From Albidovulum sp. (GTDB lineage Bacteria; Pseudomonadota; Alphaproteobacteria; Rhodobacterales; Rhodobacteraceae): a DNA stretch of 27,886 bases. Both the position numbers and the translations under genes were made by a program. This document shows, in pieces, positions 1-7,593 of the stretch. The notes under the pieces are model-generated. The model was not told the DNA's origin, did not search any database, and saw only the letters and a list, made by a program, of their open reading frames with translations. The stretch covers positions 1 through 27,886 of the forward strand of contig JAUQYB010000003.1 of the NCBI GenBank assembly GCA_030837825.1. The letters run 5' to 3'. Each line of letters opens with the position of its first letter. Within the stretch, counting starts at the first letter, position 1.

Positions 1-1
1 G

Positions 2-901
2 ATCATGACCGGCTATGTCGAGACCTTCCGCAACGTGCCGCTTCTGCTGTGGATCTTCGTGATCTACGCGATCTTCACCGAGATCACGCCGACGCCGAAC
101 CAGTTCCGCGTGACCGAACAGATGATCGCCGAGGGCAAGGCCCCCGAGGCGACGATGAAGGTGTTCGACAGCATCGCCATCACCAACCGCGGCACCTTCG
201 TCCCGATGCCGGAAGTGTCCCGCAGCCTCGGCTCGTTCGAGGTTCTCGGGATTCCGATCAGCCTCAATGTCATTGCCTTCCTCGTGGCCGTCGCCATCGC
301 GGTCTTTGCTTTCCGGGCAATCGAGAAAGGCGCGGCGCGGGTGCAGGAGGCAACCGGCGCGCGCCCGGTGACATGGTGGAAAAGCCTGCTGGCGCTTCTG
401 GTGCCGCCGGTCGGCCTTCTCGTCGCGCTCGGCTTCCATTTCAGCTATCCCGAGCTTGCCGGGTTCAACTTCAAGGGCGGCGTGCTGGTGTCGAACGCCC
501 TCATGGCGCTCTGGCTGGCGCTGTCGCTCTACACCGCGGCCTTCATCGCCGAAATCGTCCGCGCGGGGATCATGGCGATTTCCAAGGGCCAGACCGAGGC
601 CGCCTATGCGCTGGGCCTGCGCCCCGGCCGGACGATGCGGCTCGTCATCCTGCCGCAGGCGCTGAGGGTGATCATCCCGCCGCTGATCTCGCAGTTCCTG
701 AACCTGACCAAGAACTCCTCGCTGGCCATCGCCGTCAGCTACATGGACCTGCGCGGCACGCTCGGCGGCATCACCCTCAACCAGACCGGGCGGGAGCTGG
801 AATGCATCCTGCTGATGATGCTGATCTATCTCGCGCTCAGCCTGATGATCTCGGGGGCGATGAACCTCTACAACAACGCCGTGAAGCTGAAGGAGCGCTG
901 A
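2..901 (+). CDS. bztB: Polar amino-acid ABC transporter permease, BztB/AapQ type (5' end missing)
   Basis: One of two inner-membrane permeases of a polar amino-acid importer (BztABCD / AapJQMP family; glutamate, glutamine, aspartate and related amino acids). The frame is open to the left edge and family members are roughly 400 residues, so about 100 N-terminal residues lie outside; the ATG at 5 is internal. Counting from that ATG, the segment YVETFRNVPLLL at 4-15 is typical of HisM-type permeases, and the cytoplasmic EAA loop (EAAYALGLRPG, then ILPQAL) at 198-220 is the contact with the ATPase. Several hydrophobic helices are evident, including 86-103, 125-145 and 160-185. It ends one base before the ATG of the next permease, whose Shine-Dalgarno AAGGAG lies inside this gene. 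The family is certain; the exact substrate range is inferred. Confidence 0.9.
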   Translation: MMTGYVETFRNVPLLLWIFVIYAIFTEITPTPNQFRVTEQMIAEGKAPEATMKVFDSIAITNRGTFVPMPEVSRSLGSFEVLGIPISLNVIAFLVAVAIAVFAFRAIEKGAARVQEATGARPVTWWKSLLALLVPPVGLLVALGFHFSYPELAGFNFKGGVLVSNALMALWLALSLYTAAFIAEIVRAGIMAISKGQTEAAYALGLRPGRTMRLVILPQALRVIIPPLISQFLNLTKNSSLAIAVSYMDLRGTLGGITLNQTGRELECILLMMLIYLALSLMISGAMNLYNNAVKLKER

Positions 902-902
902 G

Positions 903-2351
903 ATGTCAGAGCTTCACGCCCAGACGGTTCCCTTCGTCCGCGACACGATGCTGCCGCCGGCGGCCCCCCCGGCGATGCAGACCGGCGCGATCAGGTGGCT
1001 CAGGGAAAACCTCTTCGCAGGCCCCTTCAACACCGCGCTGACACTGGTGGGGATCGTTCTGCTCTACCTCGTCGTGCAGCAGTTCCTGCCGTGGTTCCTG
1101 CATTCGGTCTGGAATGCGAAGTCGCTTGGCGAATGCCGCGCGATCATCGAGGAACGCTGGGGCGCCGGTGCGGAAGGCGCCTGCTGGGCGGTGATCCGCG
1201 AACGCTGGCCGCAGTTCCTCTACGGCTTCTATCCGGCCGAGCTCTACTGGCGCCCGGTGCTGGCCTTCGGGCTTCTCTTGATCTGCCTCGGGCCGGTGCT
1301 TTTCATGCAGAGCCGGCGCGCCGCGACGATCTTCATCTGCGCCGTCGCCGCGCTGACGCTGGCGGCACTCCTGGCGCTCGGCCAGCACAACATCCTCGCC
1401 CTCGCCGTGCTTGCCGCAGTTGTGGCGGTGCAGTTCCTCGCACCGGACCGGCTGATCTTCTTCACGCTGCTCTATCCGGCCGCGGGATTCTGGCTCCTCT
1501 GGGGCGGGACGATCTGGCTTCCGGTCGTGGCGGTTCTCGGCTTTGTGGCAGGCTGGGGCGCGTTCCGGCTGGTCCAGCCCGCGGCGGGTTCGATCGTCGG
1601 GCTTGCGGCGGGCGTTCTCGTGCCCGTGCTCTGGTGGCTTTTCGCGGCCGGTCCCGCCGCCGAGGCGTTGCAGCGTGTGCTGCCGGCGGGGATCGAGGTG
1701 GTCCGCTCGGAACGCTTCGGCGGCTTCGTCCTGGCGCTGACCATCGGCGTGACCGGCATCGCCTTTTCCTTGCCGATGGGGATCGTCCTCGCGCTCGGCC
1801 GGCGGTCGGACATGTTCCTGGTCAAGACGCTCTGCGTCGGCTTCATCGAGTTCATCCGCGGCGTGCCGCTGATCACGCTTCTCTTCGTCGCCTCGCTGCT
1901 TCTGAATTACTTCCTGCCGCCGGGCACCAACTTCGACATCATCCTGCGCGTCATCATCATGGTGACGATCTTCTCGGCCGCCTATATCGCCGAGGTGATC
2001 CGCGGCGGCCTTGCCGCGCTGCCGCGCGGGCAGTACGAGGCCGCCGACGCGCTCGGCCTCGACTACTGGAAGGCGCAGCGGCTGATCATCATGCCGCAGG
2101 CGCTGAAGATCTCGATCCCCGGCATCGTCTCGTCCTTCATCGGGCTCTTCAAGGATACCACGCTCGTCATCTTCGTGGGCCTGCTCGACCCCTTGAAGGG
2201 CATCACCGATGCGGTCCGCGCCTCGATCGAATGGAAGGGCACCTACTGGGAGCCCTACATCTTCGTCGGCCTCATCTTCTGGATCATCTGCTTCAGCATG
2301 TCGCGCTATTCGATGTATCTCGAACGGCTGTTGAAACGCGAACACCGGTAA
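903..2351 (+). CDS. bztC: Polar amino-acid ABC transporter permease, BztC/AapM type
   Basis: Second permease subunit, 482 residues, pairing with the upstream permease. The N-terminal half holds several extra hydrophobic helices (about 41-65, 118-135, 140-160, 163-180, 184-200, 204-222, 228-248). The conserved permease domain follows from about 272, with [14 protein letters not shown] near 314-327 and an intact EAA loop ([15 protein letters not shown], then IMPQAL) at 379-401. The long N-terminal membrane region is normal for BztC/AapM and explains the length beyond simple HisM permeases. The start is the ATG at 903, one base after the stop of bztB, with AAGGAG at the end of bztB as ribosome site. 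It is co-transcribed with bztD. Confidence 0.93.
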   Translation: MSELHAQTVPFVRDTMLPPAAPPAMQTGAIRWLRENLFAGPFNTALTLVGIVLLYLVVQQFLPWFLHSVWNAKSLGECRAIIEERWGAGAEGACWAVIRERWPQFLYGFYPAELYWRPVLAFGLLLICLGPVLFMQSRRAATIFICAVAALTLAALLALGQHNILALAVLAAVVAVQFLAPDRLIFFTLLYPAAGFWLLWGGTIWLPVVAVLGFVAGWGAFRLVQPAAGSIVGLAAGVLVPVLWWLFAAGPAAEALQRVLPAGIEVVRSERFGGFVLALTIGVTGIAFSLPMGIVLALGRRSDMFLVKTLCVGFIEFIRGVPLITLLFVASLLLNYFLPPGTNFDIILRVIIMVTIFSAAYIAEVIRGGLAALPRGQYEAADALGLDYWKAQRLIIMPQALKISIPGIVSSFIGLFKDTTLVIFVGLLDPLKGITDAVRASIEWKGTYWEPYIFVGLIFWIICFSMSRYSMYLERLLKREHR

Positions 2352-2361
2352 GGAGCGACCC

Positions 2362-3156
2362 ATGTCGGACCCCCACGCCATCACTCGCAAGATCGACCGG
2401 CGCCAGATGCAGGTCTCGGAAGAGGTCGCGATCCAGATCACCAACATGAACAAGTGGTACGGCACCTTCCACGTGCTGCGCGACATCAACATGACGGTGA
2501 ACCGCGGTGAACGCATTGTCGTCTGCGGACCCTCCGGGTCGGGCAAGTCGACGCTGATCCGCTGCATCAACCGGCTGGAGGAACACCAGTCGGGCCGGAT
2601 CATCATCGAGGGGACGGAACTTTCCTCGGACCTCAAGAACATCGACAAGGTGCGCTCCGAGGTCGGCATGGTGTTCCAGCACTTCAACCTTTTCCCGCAT
2701 CTGACGATCCTGGAAAACTGCACCCTCGCGCCGATCTGGGTGCGGAAAGTGCCGAAGAAGGAGGCCGAGGAAACCGCGATGCATTTCCTCGAAAAGGTGA
2801 AAATCCCCGAACAGGCGCTGAAATATCCCGGCCAGCTTTCGGGCGGCCAGCAGCAGCGGGTGGCGATCGCGCGCGCGCTCTGCATGAAGCCGCGGATCAT
2901 GCTCTTCGACGAGCCGACCTCGGCGCTCGACCCCGAGATGATCAAGGAAGTGCTCGACACCATGATCGAGCTGGCCGAGGAGGGGATGACGATGCTCTGC
3001 GTCACCCACGAGATGGGCTTTGCCCAAGCGGTCGCGAACCGGGTGATCTTCATGGATCAGGGCCAGATCGTCGAACAGAACGAGCCGAAGGAATTTTTCA
3101 ACAACCCGCAGTCGGAGCGGACCAAGCTGTTCCTCAGCCAGATTCTCGGCCACTGA
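2362..3156 (+). CDS. bztD: Polar amino-acid ABC transporter ATP-binding protein, BztD/AapP type
   Basis: ATPase that powers the importer at the cytoplasmic face, 264 residues. Walker [10 protein letters not shown] is at 56-64, the Q-loop glutamine at 106, the ABC signature LSGGQQQR at 159-166, Walker B IMLFDEP at 179-185 with its catalytic glutamate, the D-loop SALD at 187-190, and the H-loop histidine at 216 in CVTHEMG. All catalytic motifs are intact. The start ATG at 2362 is preceded by a strong AAGGAG at 2350-2355, which overlaps the stop codon of bztC. The roughly 20-residue lead before the ABC fold, with [10 protein letters not shown], is typical of BztD. It is the last gene of the operon and meets a convergent gene 19 nt downstream. 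Confidence 0.95.
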   Translation: MSDPHAITRKIDRRQMQVSEEVAIQITNMNKWYGTFHVLRDINMTVNRGERIVVCGPSGSGKSTLIRCINRLEEHQSGRIIIEGTELSSDLKNIDKVRSEVGMVFQHFNLFPHLTILENCTLAPIWVRKVPKKEAEETAMHFLEKVKIPEQALKYPGQLSGGQQQRVAIARALCMKPRIMLFDEPTSALDPEMIKEVLDTMIELAEEGMTMLCVTHEMGFAQAVANRVIFMDQGQIVEQNEPKEFFNNPQSERTKLFLSQILGH

Positions 3157-3157
3157 G

Positions 3158-3192
3158 CGGCCGGGGCCTGCGGTTTCAGTCGCGCCCGGCCG
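3158..3192. terminator. Possible bidirectional terminator hairpin between convergent genes
   Basis: An 8-bp inverted repeat (CGGCCGGG at 3158-3165 and CCCGGCCG at 3185-3192) with a 19-nt loop spans the end of bztD and the last codons of the convergent phosphatase gene. There is no T-run on either side, so it is only a candidate for transcript ends in both directions. Confidence 0.3.
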
Positions 3193-3694
3193 GCACGAAG
3201 AAGTCGAGCACGCTGCCCGCGCCGGGCCGCGCCTCCGGCCAGTCGGCGATCTGGAAATCGACGACGAGTGTCGCCGCGGTCGGATAGCGGCGGAAATCAG
3301 GATGTGCGGGTGGCCGGGCGGGCAGCATCGCCGCGAAGGCGGCGATGCCGGGATTGTGGCCGATCATCATCACGCACTCGCCCCTGGCGCGCTGAAGCAC
3401 AGCCAGCATCGCGTCGGGCGAGGCGTGGTAGAGCGCCTCGACATAGGCGACGTTCGGCGTCACCTCCAGGGGTGCGGCGGCGGCCCGCGTCCAGGTTTCG
3501 CGCGTGCGCTCGGCGGGGGAGCAGAGCACCTCGTCGGGCTCGTAGCCGCGCGAATGCAGCCATTCGCCAAGCTCCAGCGCCGCGCGGCGGCCGCGGGAAT
3601 TGAGCGGCCGGTCATGGTCCGCCATCGCCGGATCGTCCCAGGCGGACTTGGCATGGCGCGTCAGGATCAGGCGGCGGTGGCCGGCGGGGGTCAT
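3176..3694 (-). CDS. Histidine phosphatase family protein (SixA-like)
   Basis: 172-residue protein of the histidine phosphatase (phosphoglycerate mutase-like) superfamily, small SixA-like branch. The catalytic motif is LTRHAKSAW at 11-19 with nucleophile His14. Arg63 lies in CSPAERTRET, and the second active-site histidine is His113 in MIGHNPG. The small size and the RHAKSxW form resemble SixA phosphohistidine phosphatases, but the true substrate (phosphohistidine protein or small phosphoester) cannot be read from sequence. The start ATG at 3694 overlaps the stop of the ferredoxin-like gene by 4 nt (ATGA), so translation is probably coupled and the gene is the last of the argB operon. Confidence 0.85.
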   Translation of the reverse strand: MTPAGHRRLILTRHAKSAWDDPAMADHDRPLNSRGRRAALELGEWLHSRGYEPDEVLCSPAERTRETWTRAAAAPLEVTPNVAYVEALYHASPDAMLAVLQRARGECVMMIGHNPGIAAFAAMLPARPPAHPDFRRYPTAATLVVDFQIADWPEARPGAGSVLDFFVPAGRD

Positions 3695-4347
3695 CGGTGA
3701 AAGAGCCTCATGTGATAGGCGGATTGCTCCGCCAGCCTGCCATAGGCTAGCGACACCGGGCAAGCGCGGCGAACGAGGCAGCCTGCGGAAAGGCACTCCA
3801 CGCCGGGCTCGGTGTCGAGAAAGCGGTGGCAGGCGGGCAGGTCGTAGCCCCCGGCGGTCAGCGCGCGCGGCGGACAGGCCGAAAGGCAGGGCCGGTCCAC
3901 GCAGCTTTCGCAGGGCGACGCATCCGGCGGGTCGGGCAGGTCGATCCGGTGCGGCAGCGCGATCGCGCCGCGGTAGGACACCATCAGCCCCGCGGTGTCG
4001 TGGACCAGAAGCGTGGCAGGCGAGGCAAAGGCCCGGCCCGACCGCAGCGCCCAGGCAAAGAACGGATGGTGCGGCGGCCCGCCGAAAGGATAGAGCGCGC
4101 GGCCGCCCACCCCCCCGGCGAGGCGTCCGACCACCCGCGCCGACCAGCGGTCGAGCGGATCGGCCGCGCCATCCAGCCATTCCGGGCCGGCGGTGACCCT
4201 GGCCCAGAACCCGGGCTCGCGCGGGCCGAGGAGGAGGAGCGTGCCGGTGCCATCCGGCACCCCGTCGCCCGCCGCCGGGTGGAAGGCGCCGAAAATCTCC
4301 AGCCCCACCCCGGCAGCGCGGGCGGCGATGTCGTCGTAGGCGGTCAC
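3691..4347 (-). CDS. Ferredoxin-like 4Fe-4S protein, QueG-like cysteine pattern, function unknown
   Basis: 218-residue soluble protein. The N-terminal two thirds carry no motif I can name. The C-terminal part has a cysteine cluster C146-x2-C149-x4-C154-x3-C158-P, followed by C173, C185, C190 and C196-P. This spacing suits one or two 4Fe-4S clusters and recalls the ferredoxin-type domain of epoxyqueuosine reductase-like proteins, although the protein is much shorter than QueG. The start is a GTG at 4347 that overlaps the argB stop by 4 nt (GTGA), and its own stop overlaps the next start by 4 nt. The link to arginine biosynthesis may be positional only. Confidence 0.75.
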   Translation of the reverse strand: MTAYDDIAARAAGVGLEIFGAFHPAAGDGVPDGTGTLLLLGPREPGFWARVTAGPEWLDGAADPLDRWSARVVGRLAGGVGGRALYPFGGPPHHPFFAWALRSGRAFASPATLLVHDTAGLMVSYRGAIALPHRIDLPDPPDASPCESCVDRPCLSACPPRALTAGGYDLPACHRFLDTEPGVECLSAGCLVRRACPVSLAYGRLAEQSAYHMRLFHR

Positions 4348-5237
4348 CGGGTGCGCGGCTTCACGCGCGGCTCGGTCGAGCGGATGATCGAGCCGGCGCC
4401 GTGGTCGGTGAACAGTTCCAGAAGGCAGGCGTTGGGCTGACGCCCGTCGAGGATCACTGCCGCGCGCACGCCGCCCTCGACCGCGGCCAGCGCGGTTTCC
4501 ACCTTGGGGATCATCCCGCCCGAGATCGTGCCGTCGGCGATCATCGCGCGCACCTCCTCGGGCGTGAGCTGGGTCACCACCTCGCCCGCGCTGTTCTTCA
4601 CCCCCGACACGTCGGTCAGCAGCAGCAGCCGGTCGGCCTTGAGCGCCGCGGCCAGCGCGCCGGCGGCAGTGTCGCCGTTGACGTTGAAGGTCTCGTTGGC
4701 GTTCATGCCGGTGGCGACCGGGGCCACCACCGGGATGATCCCGGCCGCGAAAAGGTCGCGCAGCACCTGCACGTTCATCTCCACCGGCTTGCCGACGAAG
4801 CCAAGCTCCGGGTCGTCGGCCTCGCAGACCATCAGGTCGTCGTCCTTGCCGGAAAGCCCGACGGCGCGGCCGCCCTCGTCCATGATCGCCTGCACGATCC
4901 GCTTGTTGACGAGGCCGGTCAGCACCATCTCCACCACCTCGACCGTGGCCTTGTCGGTGACCCGCTTGCCGCGGACGAACTCCGAGCGGATGCCGAGGCG
5001 GGAAAGCAGGTCGTTGATCATCGGCCCGCCGCCGTGGACGACGACCGGGTTCACCCCCACCTGCCGCATCAGCACGATGTCGCGGGCGAACTCCGCCATC
5101 GCCGCCTCGTCGCCCATCGCATTGCCGCCGAACTTCACGACGACCACCGCGCCGGCGTAGCGTTGCAGATAGGGAAGCGCCTCGGACAGGGTCCGGGCGG
5201 TGGCGATCCAGTCACGGTTCATGGTCTGCTTTCTCAT
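4344..5237 (-). CDS. argB: Acetylglutamate kinase
   Basis: Phosphorylates N-acetyl-L-glutamate with ATP, the second step of arginine biosynthesis, in the cytoplasm. Numbered from the ATG at 5237 (297 residues), it shows the amino-acid kinase motifs KFGGNAMGD at 35-43 and [10 protein letters not shown] at 65-74, then [17 protein letters not shown] and a C-terminal GGMIPK segment. The N-terminal helix before the fold ([19 protein letters not shown]) resembles the extra helix of arginine-feedback-inhibited hexameric kinases, so end-product inhibition is likely. I prefer the start at 5237 because GCAGGA lies 9 nt upstream; the ATG at 5222 (MNRDW) is an alternative with a weaker ribosome site. First gene of a three-gene overlapping operon. 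Confidence 0.95.
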   Translation of the reverse strand: MRKQTMNRDWIATARTLSEALPYLQRYAGAVVVVKFGGNAMGDEAAMAEFARDIVLMRQVGVNPVVVHGGGPMINDLLSRLGIRSEFVRGKRVTDKATVEVVEMVLTGLVNKRIVQAIMDEGGRAVGLSGKDDDLMVCEADDPELGFVGKPVEMNVQVLRDLFAAGIIPVVAPVATGMNANETFNVNGDTAAGALAAALKADRLLLLTDVSGVKNSAGEVVTQLTPEEVRAMIADGTISGGMIPKVETALAAVEGGVRAAVILDGRQPNACLLELFTDHGAGSIIRSTEPRVKPRTR

Positions 5238-5270
5238 CGCGGGCGGTCCTGCGGGCGCTGTCCCGCCCGT

Positions 5271-5297
5271 GTTATCCGCTCGGGGAGGGCCTGCCAA
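5271..5297 (-). promoter_or_regulatory. Possible argB promoter
   Basis: On the minus strand TTGGCA (5292-5297) and GATAAC (5271-5276) are separated by 15 nt, shorter than the ideal 17. The elements lie 34 nt or more upstream of argB, in the 136-nt gap shared with the divergent SDR gene. By eye only. Confidence 0.25.
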
Positions 5298-5373
5298 GGG
5301 CCTGGACCGGACCGGAGGCGGTTGCGTTTCCCCGCCGGATGCCTAGCTTGGCGCGAGAATTGCGGAGGCCCGG

Positions 5374-6105
5374 ATGAGCGAGACCAGGACACTACTTCTG
5401 ACCGGCGCGTCGCGCGGGATCGGCCATGCGACGGTGATGCGCTTCGCCCGCGAGGGCTGGCGCGTGATCACCTGCTCGCGCCAGCCCTTCCCGGACAAAT
5501 GCCCCTGGGGCGGAGGGCGCGAGGATCACATCGTGATCGACCTCGCCGATCCGAACCGCACGATCGAGGCGATCGGGGCGATCCGCGCCCGGCTCGGCGG
5601 CAGGCTGCACGCGCTGGTCAACAACGCCGGCATCTCGCCCAAGGGGCCGGACGGCGGCCGGCTCAACACGCTCGACACCGACCTTCGGACCTGGGGCCAG
5701 GTCTTCCACGTCAACTTCTTCGCCTCGATCGTGCTCGCCCGCGGGCTGAGGGAGGAGCTTTCGGCGGCGAAGGGGGCGGTCGTCAACGTCACCTCGATCG
5801 CCGGCTCCCGCGTGCATCCCTTCGCCGGCGCGGCCTATGCCACATCGAAGGCGGCGCTGAAGGCGCTGACGCGCGAGATGGCGCATGACTTCGGCCCCCT
5901 CGGCGTGCGGGTGAACGCGATCGCACCCGGAGAGATCGAGACCTCGATCCTCTCGCCCGGGACGGAGAAGATCGTCGAGACGCTGCCCTTGCGCCGGCTC
6001 GGCCAGCCCTCCGAGGTCGCCGACGTCATCTGGTTCCTCTGCTCGGACGCCTCGTCCTACGTCACCGGGACCGAGATCGAGGTGAACGCGGGCCAGCACG
6101 TCTGA
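5374..6105 (+). CDS. Short-chain dehydrogenase/reductase (SDR) family oxidoreductase
   Basis: 243-residue classical SDR: NAD(P)-dependent oxidoreductase on an unknown alcohol or carbonyl substrate, soluble. The cofactor-binding TGASRGIG is at 10-17, NNAG at 83-86, the catalytic Ser is probably 141 (VTSIAGS), and Tyr155 and Lys159 form YATSK. The PG motif follows (NAIAPGEIET), and the C-terminus SYVTGTEIEVNAGQ is typical. An insertion at about 37-50 (QPFPDKCPWGGGRE) is unusual and may help define substrate or cofactor choice. The start ATG at 5374 has GGAGG 5 nt upstream. The gene stands alone on the plus strand between engB and argB, which are both on the minus strand. Confidence 0.9.
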   Translation: MSETRTLLLTGASRGIGHATVMRFAREGWRVITCSRQPFPDKCPWGGGREDHIVIDLADPNRTIEAIGAIRARLGGRLHALVNNAGISPKGPDGGRLNTLDTDLRTWGQVFHVNFFASIVLARGLREELSAAKGAVVNVTSIAGSRVHPFAGAAYATSKAALKALTREMAHDFGPLGVRVNAIAPGEIETSILSPGTEKIVETLPLRRLGQPSEVADVIWFLCSDASSYVTGTEIEVNAGQHV

Positions 6106-6132
6106 GGGACGTGCCGCCGCGGAGGCCCGCCT

Positions 6133-6150
6133 CCCCGGACCCCTCCGGGG
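6133..6150 (+). terminator. Hairpin downstream of the SDR gene
   Basis: CCCCGGA at 6133-6139 pairs with TCCGGGG at 6144-6150 around a 4-nt CCCC loop: a 7-bp GC-rich stem followed by TATTT. It lies 28 nt after the SDR stop and just beyond the end of the convergent engB gene, so it may end transcripts from one or both sides. The T-tract is short. Confidence 0.5.
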
Positions 6151-6172
6151 TATTTCGGCAACGAAGAAGCGG
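6148..6172. repeat. Dispersed 25-nt intergenic repeat, copy 1
   Basis: GGGTATTTCGG followed by CAACGAAGAAGCGG. It matches 24 of 25 positions of the sequence at 25950-25974, also in an intergenic space directly beyond a gene end. The repeat begins inside the 3' arm of the terminator-like hairpin and ends 4 nt before the engB stop. Confidence 0.7.
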
Positions 6173-6175
6173 GGC

Positions 6176-6829
6176 CTATTCGAGCCCCGCGACGATGGCG
6201 CGGAGCGTCTCGATCCCGTCGCCCTTTTCCGAGGAGGTGACGACAAGCTCGGGGTAGGCGGCGGGGTGCTTCTGGAGCGCGGCGCGGACCTGCGCCAGCA
6301 CCGGCTCCCGGTCCGCGGCCTTCACCTTGTCGGCCTTGGTCAGCACGGTCTGGAACGGCACGGCGGCGCGGTCGAGCAGGGTCAGGATTTCCTCGTCCAC
6401 CGCCTTGATGCCGTGGCGCATGTCGATCAGCACGAAGGCGCGGCGCAGCGTCGCCCGGCCGGAGAGATAGGCCCTGAGAAGCGCCTGCCAGCGGGCGACG
6501 ACCGCCACCGGCGCCTCGGCAAAGCCGTAGCCGGGCAGGTCGACGAGGTAGCGGGCCTCGCCGAGCGCGAAGTAGTTGATCTCCTGCGTGCGGCCGGGCG
6601 TGTTCGACGCCCGCGCAAGGGTCCTGCGCCCGGTCAGCGCGTTGATCAGCGAGGACTTCCCCACGTTCGAGCGGCCGGCGAAGCAGACCTCGATCCGGTC
6701 GGCTGGTGGCAGCCCGCCCATCGCCACGACGCCCTTCACGAACTCCACCGGCCCGGCGAACATCAGCCGGCCGCGCTCGGCGGCATCGGGATCGGGGGCG
6801 TCGGCGAGGGGGAAGGGAAGCGCGGTCAC
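6176..6829 (-). CDS. engB: Ribosome biogenesis GTPase EngB/YihA (YsxC)
   Basis: 217-residue small GTPase needed for assembly of the large ribosomal subunit. The G1 loop is GRSNVGKSS at 52-60, the G2 region TPGRTQ at 77-82, G3 DLPG at 97-100, G4 TKAD at 164-167 and a G5-like TSSEKG near 193-198. The YGFAEAP segment after DLPG is characteristic of EngB. The start is a GTG at 6829 that overlaps the stop of the MOSC gene by 4 nt (GTGA), so it is the third gene of a yidC-MOSC-engB operon. Length matches the family. Confidence 0.95.
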   Translation of the reverse strand: MTALPFPLADAPDPDAAERGRLMFAGPVEFVKGVVAMGGLPPADRIEVCFAGRSNVGKSSLINALTGRRTLARASNTPGRTQEINYFALGEARYLVDLPGYGFAEAPVAVVARWQALLRAYLSGRATLRRAFVLIDMRHGIKAVDEEILTLLDRAAVPFQTVLTKADKVKAADREPVLAQVRAALQKHPAAYPELVVTSSEKGDGIETLRAIVAGLE

Positions 6830-7593
6830 AGCACTTCCACCCGGTCGCCGCGGGTGACGGGGCCGCCCTCGACGACGGTGCAGAAGACGCCGAGGTCGGT
6901 GTGGCCGTAGCTCCGTGCGAGAAGCGGCAGCATGTCGATGTCGCGCCTGCCGGTTTCGGGGTTGGCGTCGGTCGCCCGGCAGCGTCCGATCCGCGCCACC
7001 GGCCGGAGGACGGCCGCGCCCACCCGGATGACGCGTCCGACGAGATCAAGCTCAGCCAGCGGCGCCCAGCCCTCCACCCAGAGGTTGGCGCGGAAGCGGC
7101 GCGGCGACAGGGGGATGCCGGCGCGCGCCGAAAGGTCGGCCAGCGAGGCGGTGCCGATCAGCGAGACATAGGGCACGGATTCGTCGGTGAGCGGCTGGCC
7201 CGGGGCGCGGACCAGTGCCGTTGGCGCCGGTGCGTCCTCGGGCCAGATCTGGCGGAGCCAGTCGACAAGCCTTGTCTGGTCCGCCGGCCCATCCGGGTCG
7301 ACCTCGAGGAGCCCGAGGTCGGGGTGATCAAGCCGCAGGCGCCCGCCGGCCCGCATCGAGGCGGTCACTGCCATGAGCGACGGCCCGGCGCGTCCGGTCA
7401 GGAAGTTGGCCTTCCTGCCCCATTCGCTGGCCCTGCCGTCCGGGCGGCGGGTAATCTTCGCGCGGTCGTTGAGCACCGCCCATTCCCGGTCAAGCGGCAG
7501 TGACCGCCCCGCGCTCAGGACCGTCCCGTCCAGGTCTTCGGCCCCGACCGACTTGATCGGGTGGCGGAATATCCGGGCGAGCGTGGCGGTCAT
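6826..7593 (-). CDS. MOSC domain-containing protein
   Basis: 255 residues. The N-terminal segment (ARIFRHPIKSVGAEDLDGTVLSAGRSLPLDREWAV) is the beta-barrel domain that precedes MOSC in YcbX/mARC-like proteins. The MOSC part contains VGAAVLRPVARIGRCRATDANPETGRRD with Cys205, the position of the conserved cysteine that can bind a molybdenum cofactor. The YcbX-type C-terminal ferredoxin domain is absent. A role in molybdenum-cofactor or sulfur handling follows from the family; no substrate can be assigned. It overlaps yidC by 4 nt (ATGA at 7590-7593) and engB by 4 nt at its end. Confidence 0.88.
   Translation of the reverse strand: MTATLARIFRHPIKSVGAEDLDGTVLSAGRSLPLDREWAVLNDRAKITRRPDGRASEWGRKANFLTGRAGPSLMAVTASMRAGGRLRLDHPDLGLLEVDPDGPADQTRLVDWLRQIWPEDAPAPTALVRAPGQPLTDESVPYVSLIGTASLADLSARAGIPLSPRRFRANLWVEGWAPLAELDLVGRVIRVGAAVLRPVARIGRCRATDANPETGRRDIDMLPLLARSYGHTDLGVFCTVVEGGPVTRGDRVEVL

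Noticed and set aside
906..3053. Long antisense frame opposite bztC and bztD
   Set aside because: Shadow of well-defined transporter genes, with no recognisable domain of its own.
3176..4180. Apparent fusion of the SixA-like phosphatase with an N-terminal domain
   Set aside because: The extra N-terminal part is the out-of-frame reading of the ferredoxin-like gene; the ATG at 3694 with ATGA overlap is the true start.
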